Assembly (NCBI RefSeq): GCF_002933875.1
Contig: NZ_BFAV01000019.1
Location: forward strand, 1-64,000
Direction: 5' to 3'
DNA: 64,000 bases
Source of the DNA: Desulfocucumis palustris
Lineage (GTDB): Bacteria > Bacillota > Desulfotomaculia > Desulfotomaculales > Desulfocucumaceae
Made by a program: the position numbers and the translations under genes. The notes below the pieces were generated by a model that searched no databases, was not told the DNA's origin, and saw nothing but the letters and a program-made list of their open reading frames with translations. Shown here piece by piece: positions 26,101-34,186 of this stretch. Position 1 is the stretch's first letter; every line of letters begins with the position of its first letter.

Positions 26101-27613
26101 AAGCCGGTGTTCCGGTGTGCTTGAGGCGGATTATGCCCTAGCCGCCCAGGAGCGGGAGTTTTACGGGACCACGGAAATCCCCGGCCTGGCGGAGCACAAC
26201 AGGGAAATTGACGGTATTGCGGATGGTGCCTGGGATAAAGCCGATAAGGGCGGGAACCTGCGGGGAGTAATTGAAAGTAAATTCGTCCTGGCTGAGCAAG
26301 GCGGTGAGTTCTCAAGTTTACTGCCGGGCAAGTTTGACCCGGCCAGCCAAGGGAGGAACCTGATTGGTTTAATAGAGAGCAGGTTTGGTTTAAGCGGGCT
26401 CACGGAGCGAATAGGCTACCGTGAAAGTGAAACAGACCTTGCCCGGTTGACAGAGAGGCGGGGTTACCGGGAAGGCGCCACGGACCTAGCCCAGTTGACA
26501 GAGAGGCAGGGTTACCGGGAAGGCGCCACGGACCTGGCCCAGTTGACAGAGAGGCAGGGTTACCGGGAAGGCGAGACGGATCTGGCCCGGTTGACAGAGA
26601 GGCAGGGTTACCGGGAAGGCGAGACGGACCTGGCTTGGTTGACAGAGAGTCAGGGGTACCGGGAAGGCGCTACGGACCTGGCCCGGTTGACAGAGAGGCA
26701 GGGGTACCGGGAAGGCGAGACGGACCTGGCCCGGTTGACAGAAAGGCAGGGCTACCGGGAAGGCGCTACGGATTTGGCCCAGTTGACAGAGAGGCAAGGT
26801 TACCGGGAAGGCGCTACGGATTTGGCCCAGTTGACAGAAAGGCAGGGTTACCGGGAAGGCGAGACGGACCTAGCCCAGCTAACAGAAAGGCAGGGGTACC
26901 GGGAAGGCGCTACGGACCTAGCCCAGCTAACAGAAAGGCAGGGGTACCGGGAAGGCGCTACGGACCTGGCCCAGTTGACAGAAAGGCAGGGGTACCGGGA
27001 AGGCGAGACGGACCTAGCTCAGTTAACAGAAAGGCAGGGTTACCGGGAAGGCGCAACGGACCTGGCCCAGTTAACAGAAAGGCAGGGGTACCGGGAAGGC
27101 GCCACGGACCTGGCCCAGTTGATAGAAAGGCAAGGTTACCGGGAAGGCGCAACGGACCCGGCCCAGCTAACAGAGAGACAGGGTTACCGGGAAGCACCGG
27201 GTGATATCGCTGAACTGGGCTGGCATGAGGGTAATAGCGGGAAAGGTTATGACCATGCTATTGCTTCAGATGACCAGGGTCTGTTGGACAGTAATTTTGA
27301 CACCGCAACCGGCAATGTTATAGAAGCCCTGCCGTTAACCGAACAGGACACCGGCAAGGTTGAAACAGTAATTGAGGCAACTGCTGAAAATGCCGCTAAA
27401 GCTTCGTTTTTTGTGCAGGTGGCTGAAAGGCTGGCGGACCTGTTGCGCTTTAGCAAGAAACATAAAAAAACACGACTCTGGAAGCAGCATGTAAACGGTG
27501 CCAGTACCGATGAAGGGGGACCTCCGGTGGAGGAACCGGAAAAGAAAAAGATCTGGCTTATCATGGGTAAGCCCGGTTCATGGAATATCTGGCCTTGGAA
27601 GAAGACAAGGTAG
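23144..27613 (+). CDS. giant repeat protein, putative long fiber
   Basis: About 1489 residues; ATG 23144 with a GGTGG site is preferred. The N-terminal quarter is beta-rich with degenerate units (SFLQGNPGIPEVCVQRESL, RFLISKPGMPGILV). Next come six 15-residue repeats (RQLITNQKIPGIEIE), a long acidic region of degenerate 25-30 residue units (DGVNNSGAESV, GLVDEGI), and 17 tandem 16-residue repeats (LTERQGYREGATDLAQ). The C terminus is basic and Trp-rich (IWLIMGKPGSWNIWPWKK). No signal peptide is visible. Regular repeats of this type suit an extended rod. The DNA repeats are nearly identical, so copy number is probably variable. No enzymatic motif was seen. Confidence 0.7.
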   Translation: MQGGKRYIFSFTTFFSPRYMFGFQYYYRIPAETEHGFAVPVQSTYRAVKNAFTEQARKVKRGVIKGDLHLSGDPVHEGIGGKALYFGDCSQIFDGLGPVGFRAAGTIKDGKEPVISGRAGISFLSEWVNLFSANNVVVSDKISGQLDGGGRFEICDGFIYREIPVFQKVYPAETQSFLQGNPGIPEVCVQRESLSPKKVYTAGCQRFLISKPGMPGILVRQQISWLEKVYNALGQVADPVKKASADGAVQGFHTTLIKQHLFDTDLQQFLIAPAHSLPAEVGRRLITNQKTSGIEIERRLIANQKTPGIEIERQLITNQKIPGIEIERQLITSQKTPGAEIGRQLIANQKIPGVELQRQLITKQKIAGAEFQRFVVCGPGERPAVYKPQAMSAGIPKELSGDGDIYSQYGFCVYRLYPVSGISDLVICRYVPLASPEIYDLETGALLVPSCDEKAGVSAAAYSYYDTDKSVLPQAEEVVFEGIDKVDAPPAAEVVHRADDKAFRLTGVDITGTFAEEDGYFDCAVPAGKDQVRCPVAMSSRPDVTADGETSGRFRLNVILDGVEHTVRKAAAERNIFDGHLAGLEHTLPPVLEGTGGEAKYSAGEVVADSGEQKAEAFELYKDGSAVDLEVSEPCQNAGVVDVFERAEKDGTDTGVIQIAGSGNIPPRDDLALNELINISTIKTEHQGLPGCVQDAAGIDRVFETDNSQSGVIADCLSKVSPEADKYIPGGMEKSQGVISPAWEPAGRSGGEAVQDAGLVTTNSEGSVFDNLSAADPMLAKRNTAINETIDLVLSRADRTDITDGENQALNSGVVESACGSNVESSVTASQVSKNTGAAENGYALAGQGRDYEATVDVPAPSERRGLANGFEITAMPLDSGTRPDMADGVNNSGAESVKLNRVLDGLPENIAGPAEKNTSVNGLQGCQADFADRNTVISGLVDEGINEANWDEVIDGAGRSGLETGNTGACMDGIIKKELDPADRESRCSGVLEADYALAAQEREFYGTTEIPGLAEHNREIDGIADGAWDKADKGGNLRGVIESKFVLAEQGGEFSSLLPGKFDPASQGRNLIGLIESRFGLSGLTERIGYRESETDLARLTERRGYREGATDLAQLTERQGYREGATDLAQLTERQGYREGETDLARLTERQGYREGETDLAWLTESQGYREGATDLARLTERQGYREGETDLARLTERQGYREGATDLAQLTERQGYREGATDLAQLTERQGYREGETDLAQLTERQGYREGATDLAQLTERQGYREGATDLAQLTERQGYREGETDLAQLTERQGYREGATDLAQLTERQGYREGATDLAQLIERQGYREGATDPAQLTERQGYREAPGDIAELGWHEGNSGKGYDHAIASDDQGLLDSNFDTATGNVIEALPLTEQDTGKVETVIEATAENAAKASFFVQVAERLADLLRFSKKHKKTRLWKQHVNGASTDEGGPPVEEPEKKKIWLIMGKPGSWNIWPWKKTR
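23990..24259 (+). repeat. six tandem 45-bp repeats
   Basis: Six in-frame units encode R-(R/Q)-L-I-(T/A)-N-Q-K-x-x-G-(I/A)-E-(I/L)-(E/Q). They are close to each other at the DNA level but not identical, so this array is older than the 48-bp array in the same gene. Confidence 0.8.
26399..27214 (+). repeat. seventeen tandem 48-bp repeats
   Basis: Seventeen head-to-tail units encode LTERQGYRE-G-(A/E)-TDLA-(Q/R/W). Units differ mainly at the Ala/Glu codon, the last residue and silent sites. The first and last units are the most divergent, as expected for an array that grows and shrinks internally. Several other frames stay open across it as a by-product. Confidence 0.9.
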
Positions 27614-27624
27614 GTGTTGATAAG

Positions 27625-28692
27625 GTGGCTATATATAAAGCAGTAAGTGGATTAATCTTTGACGATACATTCGATACCCTGGACTCCAGGTGGATTATAT
27701 CACCTACCGGATCGGCCCGGGTCAACTCCGGGTGTTTGCGGATTGAACATAGCGATCCGCAAACACTTGCTTTATTTAATTTGCCGGATGAAACAAATCT
27801 AATGCTGGAGGTAACAGCAGATTACATTCCTTCCGAGCCCGGTGATGAGGGCGGGATTGTGGTTTGGCAGTCCGCTTTAAATAAATTGGAGTTCTTAGAG
27901 AGCCTTGACACCAAAATAAGCGAGTATACCGTCTGGAGGGCGGTGAAACGCGGGAACCTCTGGACCTTTTACGCAAAGCGTGACGGTCAGTGGGAGCTTT
28001 TCGATTCGGCTGTTCTTGACGCGCCCATGGCCGGGGTATCATTAAAGAACGGGTCAACCGGCGGTTATATGTCTTTGAATGTAAATGAGGTTGTTCTTTG
28101 CAGAAGCGCCTCTATTACCATTGGAAATGTGCTGCCCGGGAATAAGGTTGTTTTGTATGACGAGCTGCAGAATGCTGTGGACACGAAAGTTGTACCCACA
28201 GGTTATTCCGGGGTTGAATTTATTCTTCCCTCGGCTATTTTTAAGGGGACGGTAAAACTTTTCGCGGACCAGGCAGCCGTCAGTCCTATAGGTGAGGTTG
28301 GCCCCGTTGAATTTTGCGGCGGTGACATCTACCTTTATGGCTTTGATATTGATGTGTATTGGAATGGCGTGGAGCTTTCCAAGACCGGCTTCACCGACCT
28401 TGGAAAAATGTATAACGGCGTAATTGAAGAGATGCTGCAGGTTGTCAACAATGCTGATGTGGACGCTTTTGATGTTACCCTTTCAATTAAACAGTACCTG
28501 AATGAGTTCGTATGGCAGTGGGCTGATGTGGCCCCGGATGCCGGTGGAACACCGGGAGTCTATGGGGACACAATAGCATTAGGAACGCTGGCTCCGGGTG
28601 AAAGCCGCGATTTCTGGATACGGGTGGAGAAGGCTGATAATATGTTTATTTTTAAGAATGAACATTTTGTAATAGACATTCAGCATGGTTAG
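27625..28692 (+). CDS. concanavalin-like beta-sandwich surface protein
   Basis: A protein of about 355 residues, GTG with AGGTG 8 bases before it. Residues 10-165 resemble the LamG/DUF1349-like jelly roll (F-D-D-T-F-D-T-L-D-S-R-W opening, GGIVVWQS, NLWTFYAKRDGQWEL). Residues 175-245 form a beta domain, and the C-terminal part (VEEMLQ-like VIEEMLQVVNNADVDAFDVTLS, LAPGESRDFWIRV) resembles immunoglobulin-like domains. Such modules commonly bind glycans on fibers. The frame starts right after the giant repeat gene. Confidence 0.65.
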   Translation: MAIYKAVSGLIFDDTFDTLDSRWIISPTGSARVNSGCLRIEHSDPQTLALFNLPDETNLMLEVTADYIPSEPGDEGGIVVWQSALNKLEFLESLDTKISEYTVWRAVKRGNLWTFYAKRDGQWELFDSAVLDAPMAGVSLKNGSTGGYMSLNVNEVVLCRSASITIGNVLPGNKVVLYDELQNAVDTKVVPTGYSGVEFILPSAIFKGTVKLFADQAAVSPIGEVGPVEFCGGDIYLYGFDIDVYWNGVELSKTGFTDLGKMYNGVIEEMLQVVNNADVDAFDVTLSIKQYLNEFVWQWADVAPDAGGTPGVYGDTIALGTLAPGESRDFWIRVEKADNMFIFKNEHFVIDIQHG

Positions 28693-28706
28693 GGAGGTGA
28701 GATTTG

Positions 28707-29510
28707 ATGGCCGGTACCAAGATGACGTTAAAAAGGTATGAGAGCAGGGCTACTTATTATGATACCCAGGAAATTGTTGTGGATGAAGCATATCTTGCCT
28801 CCCATAACGATCTTATCGTCAGGTTGGATTATCCCTATGTCCCAAACTTAAAAATGCTGGAAGTTTATTATAATGGCCAGTACCTGTCCGCGGGCGGGGG
28901 CTACGAGGAAATAGACGATCGCACTATCCGGCTGGACATAAGAAATCCCGTGGATGGTTCTCCAATAACTCAATTCTATCCTGGCGACGAAGTGTTCATA
29001 AGAACCTGGAGGACTTTTTATGCATCCGGTAAGGATCCTTTTGACGAAAGAATTACCCGGTTGGAAGGCGAGATAAAAGTTGCCAGGCAGGACTATCCTT
29101 CCTTAAACCACCGGCTGGATGGAGAACTGAAAAAGGTTATTGTGTTTGTAATTCCCGGGAAGGTTATAACCCCGGGGATTCAAAAAATAGAGATCCGCTT
29201 TCCTTTTGACGGTGAAATTGTAGATGTCTACGCCTCCTGCTCCGTGCCGGGAACGGAGCGCACGGTTTTACAAATACAAAAAATTTCCCAAAATAATTAT
29301 GATGATCTATCAGGCGAACCGGGTGGCTGGGTAAGTGTATTATCAACCCCTTTAATGTTGGACCGGGGTGAAAAATCCACCCTGACAGGAAATATTCCTG
29401 CTGTAATAGGGGTTTCCGAAGTTACCCTAAACGATCATTTTAGGGTTGATATAGTTGAACTGGGCCCCGGTATTTCTGATATAACTGTTGAAATTGCCGT
29501 TAAGATTTAG
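28707..29510 (+). CDS. fiber module with coiled coil and beta-sandwich
   Basis: About 267 residues. ATG 28707 has GGGAGGTGAG 7 bases before it. An N-terminal beta domain (LVVRL-like IVRLDYPYVPNLKMLEVYYNG) is followed by a coiled coil (ITRLEGEIKVARQDYPSLNHRL) and a C-terminal sandwich (IRFPFDGEIVDVYASCS) of the kind attached to many tail fibers. The order globular-coil-globular fits a trimeric fiber subunit (inference). Confidence 0.65.
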   Translation: MAGTKMTLKRYESRATYYDTQEIVVDEAYLASHNDLIVRLDYPYVPNLKMLEVYYNGQYLSAGGGYEEIDDRTIRLDIRNPVDGSPITQFYPGDEVFIRTWRTFYASGKDPFDERITRLEGEIKVARQDYPSLNHRLDGELKKVIVFVIPGKVITPGIQKIEIRFPFDGEIVDVYASCSVPGTERTVLQIQKISQNNYDDLSGEPGGWVSVLSTPLMLDRGEKSTLTGNIPAVIGVSEVTLNDHFRVDIVELGPGISDITVEIAVKI

Positions 29511-29541
29511 TCTTAAGTTTGTTATTTCCTTGCATTATCTA

Positions 29542-29550
29542 TCTATACTA
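29542..29550 (+). promoter_or_regulatory. TCTATACTA promoter-like word
   Basis: TATACT is preceded 16 bases upstream by TTATTT and followed by AAATCAAG. It lies in the gap before the coiled-coil adaptor gene. Confidence 0.45.
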
Positions 29551-29587
29551 AATCAAGGGGGCATATTCTGATAGGGGAGTGATTGAA

Positions 29588-30046
29588 ATGGCGGGGACAA
29601 GAGGGCTTGCGGCTTTCCGTGGTGAACAGCTCCGGCCCGGGATCATGAGGGATGTCCACTTTGATGTCGATAACAAAATTAATGAAAATAAAATAGACAT
29701 TTTGTCCTTCAGCACCCTGGAAGAGCGGCTGGTTGATATTGAAAACATCGTGGACGCTGAAACCATGTCCGGGCGTGACCGGCTGACCAGGCTGGAAAAC
29801 GAAGACAAACGGGAAGCCTATGAGGCCGTGGGCGGTGAAACCGGCTACAGCCTGCAGGATGGCCCCGCAAAACCCAACAGCTTGTTTGTATTTCTGAACG
29901 GCGGCCTTCAGGCTCCCGGTATTAATTATGACGAGGTTCCGGATGGTAACGGTAATGTCACCGGCATCACCTTTGCGCCGGATACCATGAAAGTAACCGG
30001 GGGTGTTCCTGACGTGCTGTTGGTGTGGTATAAAAAGGTTCTATAA
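29588..30046 (+). CDS. coiled-coil adaptor protein of the fiber region
   Basis: A 152-residue protein, ATG with GGGGAGTGA 7 bases before it. The central part is a coiled coil (LEERLVDIENIVD, DRLTRLENEDKREAY) and the C-terminal half resembles the short beta module with consensus N-(S)-V/L-F-V-F-L-N-G-x-L-Q found at the tips of tail fibers (PNSLFVFLNGGLQAPGINYD). A frameshifted relative lies at 47.5 kb. A strong terminator follows directly. Confidence 0.65.
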   Translation: MAGTRGLAAFRGEQLRPGIMRDVHFDVDNKINENKIDILSFSTLEERLVDIENIVDAETMSGRDRLTRLENEDKREAYEAVGGETGYSLQDGPAKPNSLFVFLNGGLQAPGINYDEVPDGNGNVTGITFAPDTMKVTGGVPDVLLVWYKKVL

Positions 30047-30053
30047 AGATAAT

Positions 30054-30082
30054 GCAAAGCCTTCCTGAAAAGGAGGGCTTTT
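30054..30082 (+). terminator. Rho-independent terminator
   Basis: AAAGCCTTCCT pairs with AGGAGGGCTTT with one mismatch around a GAAA-type loop and runs into TTTTTT. It closes the block that starts at the 29.5-kb promoter-like word. Confidence 0.85.
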
Positions 30083-30114
30083 TTGTTTCCATTGTTATGG
30101 TTAATTGCTTATTT

Positions 30115-30123
30115 CCTATACTA
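30115..30123 (+). promoter_or_regulatory. CCTATACTA promoter-like word
   Basis: A full match to the consensus lies between a terminator and the first gene of fiber cassette A. TATACT is preceded at 16 bases by TTATGG and followed by AATATTAC. Its position right after a terminator makes promoter function likely. Confidence 0.55.
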
Positions 30124-30155
30124 ATATTACAAATTACAAAAGGAGAGTGTTTAAT

Positions 30156-30653
30156 ATGCCAGCGCCTTTAGTATCCTGGTATTCCGCTGATAATGTTGCG
30201 CAGCTGACAAAATGGGAAATTGGGACCATAGACGCGGGGTCCATATCTCCAATGCTGGGGGTTTTAATCTGGAATAACCGTGGCGGCACGGCGGATGTAT
30301 CCACCATGACCAACTGTACGATTACGACCAAGGATAGCGCGGGCGGCGATACCGGAGAGCTGGTGACCAACCTGTGGATTGAAGTCAAGGTGGATAGCAT
30401 GGGTGAAACCGACTTTACCGGCGGCAAGATTGGCGGCCCGACAACCCACGTTATTCAAGCCGGGGGCAACACCACATTCAATGATGTGACCACTTCTCCC
30501 AATGCTAAGGAAATTCTGGGCGTGGCCAATGACAGTTCCAAAACAAACGCCAAGGGCAACTATGCTCAAGTTTCTTTAAGAGCCAACGTACCGGCTACAG
30601 CCACTGCCGGCAACGTGAACTTTTTGACCCGGGTGGCTTATCAATACGTTTAA
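30156..30653 (+). CDS. fiber cassette A, first small protein
   Basis: A 165-residue protein, ATG with AAAGGAGAG 9 bases before it. It is clearly related to the product at 38304-38891: both open M-x-A-P-(L/V)-(V/I)-S-W, then W-(E/D)-(I/L)-G-x-(I/V)-D-A-G, then GVLIWNN, and both contain (T/V)-K-V/VKN-like strands followed by a GGT/GGP-T-H-(V/I) turn and end with F-L-(T/L)-R-(V/I)-(A/S)-Y. The 38.3-kb copy has a small insertion. Function unknown; its place suggests a cassette base or collar subunit. Confidence 0.7.
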   Translation: MPAPLVSWYSADNVAQLTKWEIGTIDAGSISPMLGVLIWNNRGGTADVSTMTNCTITTKDSAGGDTGELVTNLWIEVKVDSMGETDFTGGKIGGPTTHVIQAGGNTTFNDVTTSPNAKEILGVANDSSKTNAKGNYAQVSLRANVPATATAGNVNFLTRVAYQYV

Positions 30654-30686
30654 AATCAATTCTCAATACAATGGGAGGAACATCAA

Positions 30687-31298
30687 ATGATTTTTGCAAA
30701 CTGTGACGGGCTTTCTCCGGTTGAACAGGACTTTATCTGGGTAGGTGAGTACATCGACGGTACTCACCTTTCCGAGTTCGATTTTGTAACAAAAGAAGAA
30801 AATAGCTTTTACAGGCTACAGCAGGATAAACTGCTGCGTTTCGGCTTAATCGGACACCACAGGAAATTTTTTTATGAAACCGATGGCACTTTTAATTTGT
30901 CAGGCAGTTGCATTGAAGCTATTTACCGCGCTTCCGGGGAAGATTACTTCTTGACAGGCGGACTGTTCAATACCGTCAGCAGGGATGTAATCATGTACAA
31001 GGATGCCGAGGCTATGGGACTCGCTAATTTTACCCAGGCCGGCGGGGGCGTGGGCAGCAGAATTACCCAATATAACTTTGGATACAAGGCTGTTCTTAAT
31101 ATAGATGGCGTTACATTCAACTTTAAAGCTATTGTAAAAATTCCTTTTAATAAACCAATTTATATAGCTTTAAGGCTGGTTGCGGATAAGGAATTGGACG
31201 GGAAATTTGTAATTAGGCGTAACGGGCTGGTGGCTGAAGAGTTTATCGCTCCCCTGAAGCCTAATGTTGGAGGCGAATTAAATTGGGTGCTTCGTTAA
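30687..31298 (+). CDS. fiber cassette A, second small protein
   Basis: A 203-residue protein related to the 38957-39520 product. The shared motifs are DF-x-W-x-x-E-Y-x-DGTHL, QQDKLLRFGL or QKDKLIAFGL, an F-N-L-(S/A)-G strand, a (R)-I-(T/V)-Q-Y-x-F-G-Y-K strand and a closing LVADxxxxxGxxVIRRNG. GGAGG lies before the ATG and the stop overlaps the next gene by 16 bases, so translation is probably coupled. Function unknown. Confidence 0.7.
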   Translation: MIFANCDGLSPVEQDFIWVGEYIDGTHLSEFDFVTKEENSFYRLQQDKLLRFGLIGHHRKFFYETDGTFNLSGSCIEAIYRASGEDYFLTGGLFNTVSRDVIMYKDAEAMGLANFTQAGGGVGSRITQYNFGYKAVLNIDGVTFNFKAIVKIPFNKPIYIALRLVADKELDGKFVIRRNGLVAEEFIAPLKPNVGGELNWVLR

Positions 31299-34135
31299 CT
31301 GATTATGTCAGGAATTATATAGTTAAAACCACTGAGGACGATAAAGTAATACTTGAAGTGTCCTCCACGCCCCGGGAAATTCTTTCAAGGAATGGGTGGG
31401 CGAATTTAAGAGAGCTTCACAATATTGACGCCATAGAGGATAAAGACATAAACGAGCTTACGGAAGAAGAAAAAGCGGATTTGAAGGAGTATTTGGAGAT
31501 ATGCGGTTTTTTCTATGAACACCACCTGGAAGCCACTGTCATCCTGGACACCGATAATCCGGAGGGCCTTTCCGTAAAGGGCAGGGAGACTATAGGTATT
31601 CTTGAGGGGGATAAAAGTCCGGAAGGTATAGATTACCCCAGGGAATTTGTGTGGGTGGACGGAGCGGCCGCCACTTCCGGTGTGATAGTGCTCCCTTACG
31701 CTGATTATGACAGGGTTTATGTTGTCGGCGAGCCCGATGAAAACGGCCAGGCCCAAATTATTTACATTGACGATAAGGAAGCCACAGGCGGGGCGCGCCC
31801 CTATTACGAGAAGGTGGACGGTAAGACCCGCATTTATGTGGAACACTTTTCAGGTGGCGGCGGCACCCAGGCAGATCCTTATCTTGTCTCCACCGAAGAT
31901 GACCTGAACGCTATTCGCGGCGCTGGAACCGGTCAAACTCCGTTGAGCGCTTATTATATTCAGACCAACGATATTGTAATGTCAAAATTCCAAACAGGCG
32001 CTGGTTTTACCCCTATCGGAGATGATACCGCAAAATTTTCAGGTAAGTATGATGGCAAGGGATACATGATTAAGAACCTGTTTATCAACGCTGCCAGGAA
32101 CTCTGTCGGCTTGTTCGGGTATAACTCAGGGACTATCTCCAACGTAAAACTTGTAGATGTTAACATTACGAATGACGCTGCAGGCACAGGAAGCTATAGC
32201 CATACCGGCGGTTTGGCCGGGTCTAATGCAAGCTCAATTAATACCTGTTGTGTTGTTTCCGGTTCTGTCACGGGCGGCAACAATACCGGCGGTTTGGTTG
32301 GTTACCATTACACCGGCTATATTTATAACTCGTATTCCCGTGCAAGCGTATCGTCCAGGTTTGATAACGCCGGCGGCTTTGTGGGGTATGCTAACGTTGG
32401 TACTATGTACCGTTGTTATTCCACAGGCAGTGTGACTGATATATCTGTTGCTAATAACAGAATAAATTACGGGGGTTTCGCCGGCTATGGTTCTTCAGCA
32501 TTCATCTACTGTTTCTGGGATAAAGATACATCAGGCAGGCTGACCAGCGCCGGCAGCGGTGTTGCCGGCAGAACTTCCTCTGAGATGAAATCCAAAAATA
32601 CTTTTTATGTTTCTACAGATACCGCCAACTGCTATGATTTTGATTTGGTGTGGCACATTAATTCGGATTACAACAACGGTTATCCTGAACTAAGGCAGTA
32701 TATTCGTTATAAGTACGGTAAGGGTACGGCAGCCGAGCCTTTTCTTATCTATAATGAATTTGATCTTAACCAGATCAGGTTTTGGCGTGACAAGCATTTC
32801 AAACTAATGGATGACATTAAAATGACTGACCACCAGGCGGGTAACGGCTGGAAGCCCATAGGCACGGATAATAATGCAACTCCATTTGGCAATGCCTTTA
32901 CCGGAACATTTGACGGCAATGGCCGATACATTGCAGACTTGTTTATCAACAGGCAAAGTGATGATTATATGAGTCTCTTTGGATATGCCGTGAATGCGAC
33001 TATTAAGAACCTTGATATTATTGATCCTGATATAACTGGCGCTAACTATTCTGGCGTTCTTGCCGGTTATGCATTAAATGTCTATATAACTAACTGTAAC
33101 AGTGTTCAATTCAATATATCTAAAGTTCGTTCAGTAAGTGAGTATGCTGGAGGATTAATTGGTTATTTGGATGGCGCTTCAACATTGGTAGAGTTTTGTT
33201 CTGCCCGTGTTAAGGTTATGGGTGTCAATTATTGCGGTGGATTTGTTGGTTACACTAATAATGGAATAAATATCCGTAGGTGTCATGCTTCCGGTTTAAT
33301 GGAAGTTACAGGGACTGGCTGGTCAGGTGGATTTGTTGGACGGTTTATTACCAATAATGTATTCGAGGATTGCTATTCAGGAGTTACTATAAACGGTGTT
33401 AATGCCGCAGGATTTTGCGGTTGTACCGTTGTTAGCGGTGGTACTTCTCTACCCGGTACAAATAATTTTCGTAGATGTATTTCATTCTGTTCTATATTTG
33501 CATCAAATTCAGGCAAAGGTTTTTTAGGCGCTCCTTACTATTATAGCAGCCATTATTATTATCCAATTGTTGTTGAGTGTTATTATGATTATCAATTATC
33601 GGCGAATGCTGCTGACGATAAGGCAATATCAAAATATACCGCTGAAATGAAATATGACGGAACCTACCTTTCAGCTAACGGGTGGGATTTTACCAATACA
33701 TGGATATTGGACCCGGCGTATAACGGCGGCTACCCCGCGTTAAGAGCTTTATTGCCGTTAACAGCGCCAATATTGGGTTTCAGAAATGAATTCGGCAAAT
33801 ATTACTCGGATAATGCCGGTAATGTATTGAGGTATCTGGAATATGGCAACATGATTGCCGGTCAGACTTCTTTGCCCAAACCTGTATGGCTCCAAAACAA
33901 TGCTGATTTTTCTGTGAATAATATGCAGGTATGGGTGGATCAATTGACCGTTAAGCCTGGAATGACCATTGAATTGAGTCAGTCCGAATCTCCCTTTATA
34001 CCGGTTGATCTGATTACATTCAGCGGTACATTCGCCCCGGGGAACTCGGCTAAATTCTATGCGCGGATTGGTTCCGCCATTACCGTAAAAGAGGGCGGAA
34101 CATTTGACCTGCGGGCCAAGGCAAGCCCGGCTTAA
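31283..34135 (+). CDS. fiber cassette A, GLUG-repeat protein
   Basis: A 950-residue protein, TTG with GGAGG 9 bases before it. The N-terminal 200 residues are acidic and mixed. About residues 205-840 contain GLUG-type beta repeats (GGLVGYHYTGYIYNSYS, SGVLAGYALNVYITNCNS), which form beta-helices in surface adhesins. The last 120 residues (IAGQTSLPKPVWLQN ... FYARIGS ... GGTFDLRAKASPA) match the C-terminal domain of the 41.3-kb gene, though the N-terminal parts of the two are unrelated. So the C-terminal domain looks like a common dock for swapped adhesin modules. It precedes the YAFIM fiber gene in both cassettes. Confidence 0.7.
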   Translation: MGASLTDYVRNYIVKTTEDDKVILEVSSTPREILSRNGWANLRELHNIDAIEDKDINELTEEEKADLKEYLEICGFFYEHHLEATVILDTDNPEGLSVKGRETIGILEGDKSPEGIDYPREFVWVDGAAATSGVIVLPYADYDRVYVVGEPDENGQAQIIYIDDKEATGGARPYYEKVDGKTRIYVEHFSGGGGTQADPYLVSTEDDLNAIRGAGTGQTPLSAYYIQTNDIVMSKFQTGAGFTPIGDDTAKFSGKYDGKGYMIKNLFINAARNSVGLFGYNSGTISNVKLVDVNITNDAAGTGSYSHTGGLAGSNASSINTCCVVSGSVTGGNNTGGLVGYHYTGYIYNSYSRASVSSRFDNAGGFVGYANVGTMYRCYSTGSVTDISVANNRINYGGFAGYGSSAFIYCFWDKDTSGRLTSAGSGVAGRTSSEMKSKNTFYVSTDTANCYDFDLVWHINSDYNNGYPELRQYIRYKYGKGTAAEPFLIYNEFDLNQIRFWRDKHFKLMDDIKMTDHQAGNGWKPIGTDNNATPFGNAFTGTFDGNGRYIADLFINRQSDDYMSLFGYAVNATIKNLDIIDPDITGANYSGVLAGYALNVYITNCNSVQFNISKVRSVSEYAGGLIGYLDGASTLVEFCSARVKVMGVNYCGGFVGYTNNGINIRRCHASGLMEVTGTGWSGGFVGRFITNNVFEDCYSGVTINGVNAAGFCGCTVVSGGTSLPGTNNFRRCISFCSIFASNSGKGFLGAPYYYSSHYYYPIVVECYYDYQLSANAADDKAISKYTAEMKYDGTYLSANGWDFTNTWILDPAYNGGYPALRALLPLTAPILGFRNEFGKYYSDNAGNVLRYLEYGNMIAGQTSLPKPVWLQNNADFSVNNMQVWVDQLTVKPGMTIELSQSESPFIPVDLITFSGTFAPGNSAKFYARIGSAITVKEGGTFDLRAKASPA

Positions 34136-34186
34136 TAATCTGGACTTGGAATCTCAATTCAATGGGATTAAAGGACGTGATACGGT

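Noticed and set aside
26399-27214. Long open frames on both strands across the 48-bp repeat array
   Set aside because: Multiples of 48 bp keep any stop-free frame open through the array. They lack starts with ribosome binding sites and differ from the composition of the real protein.
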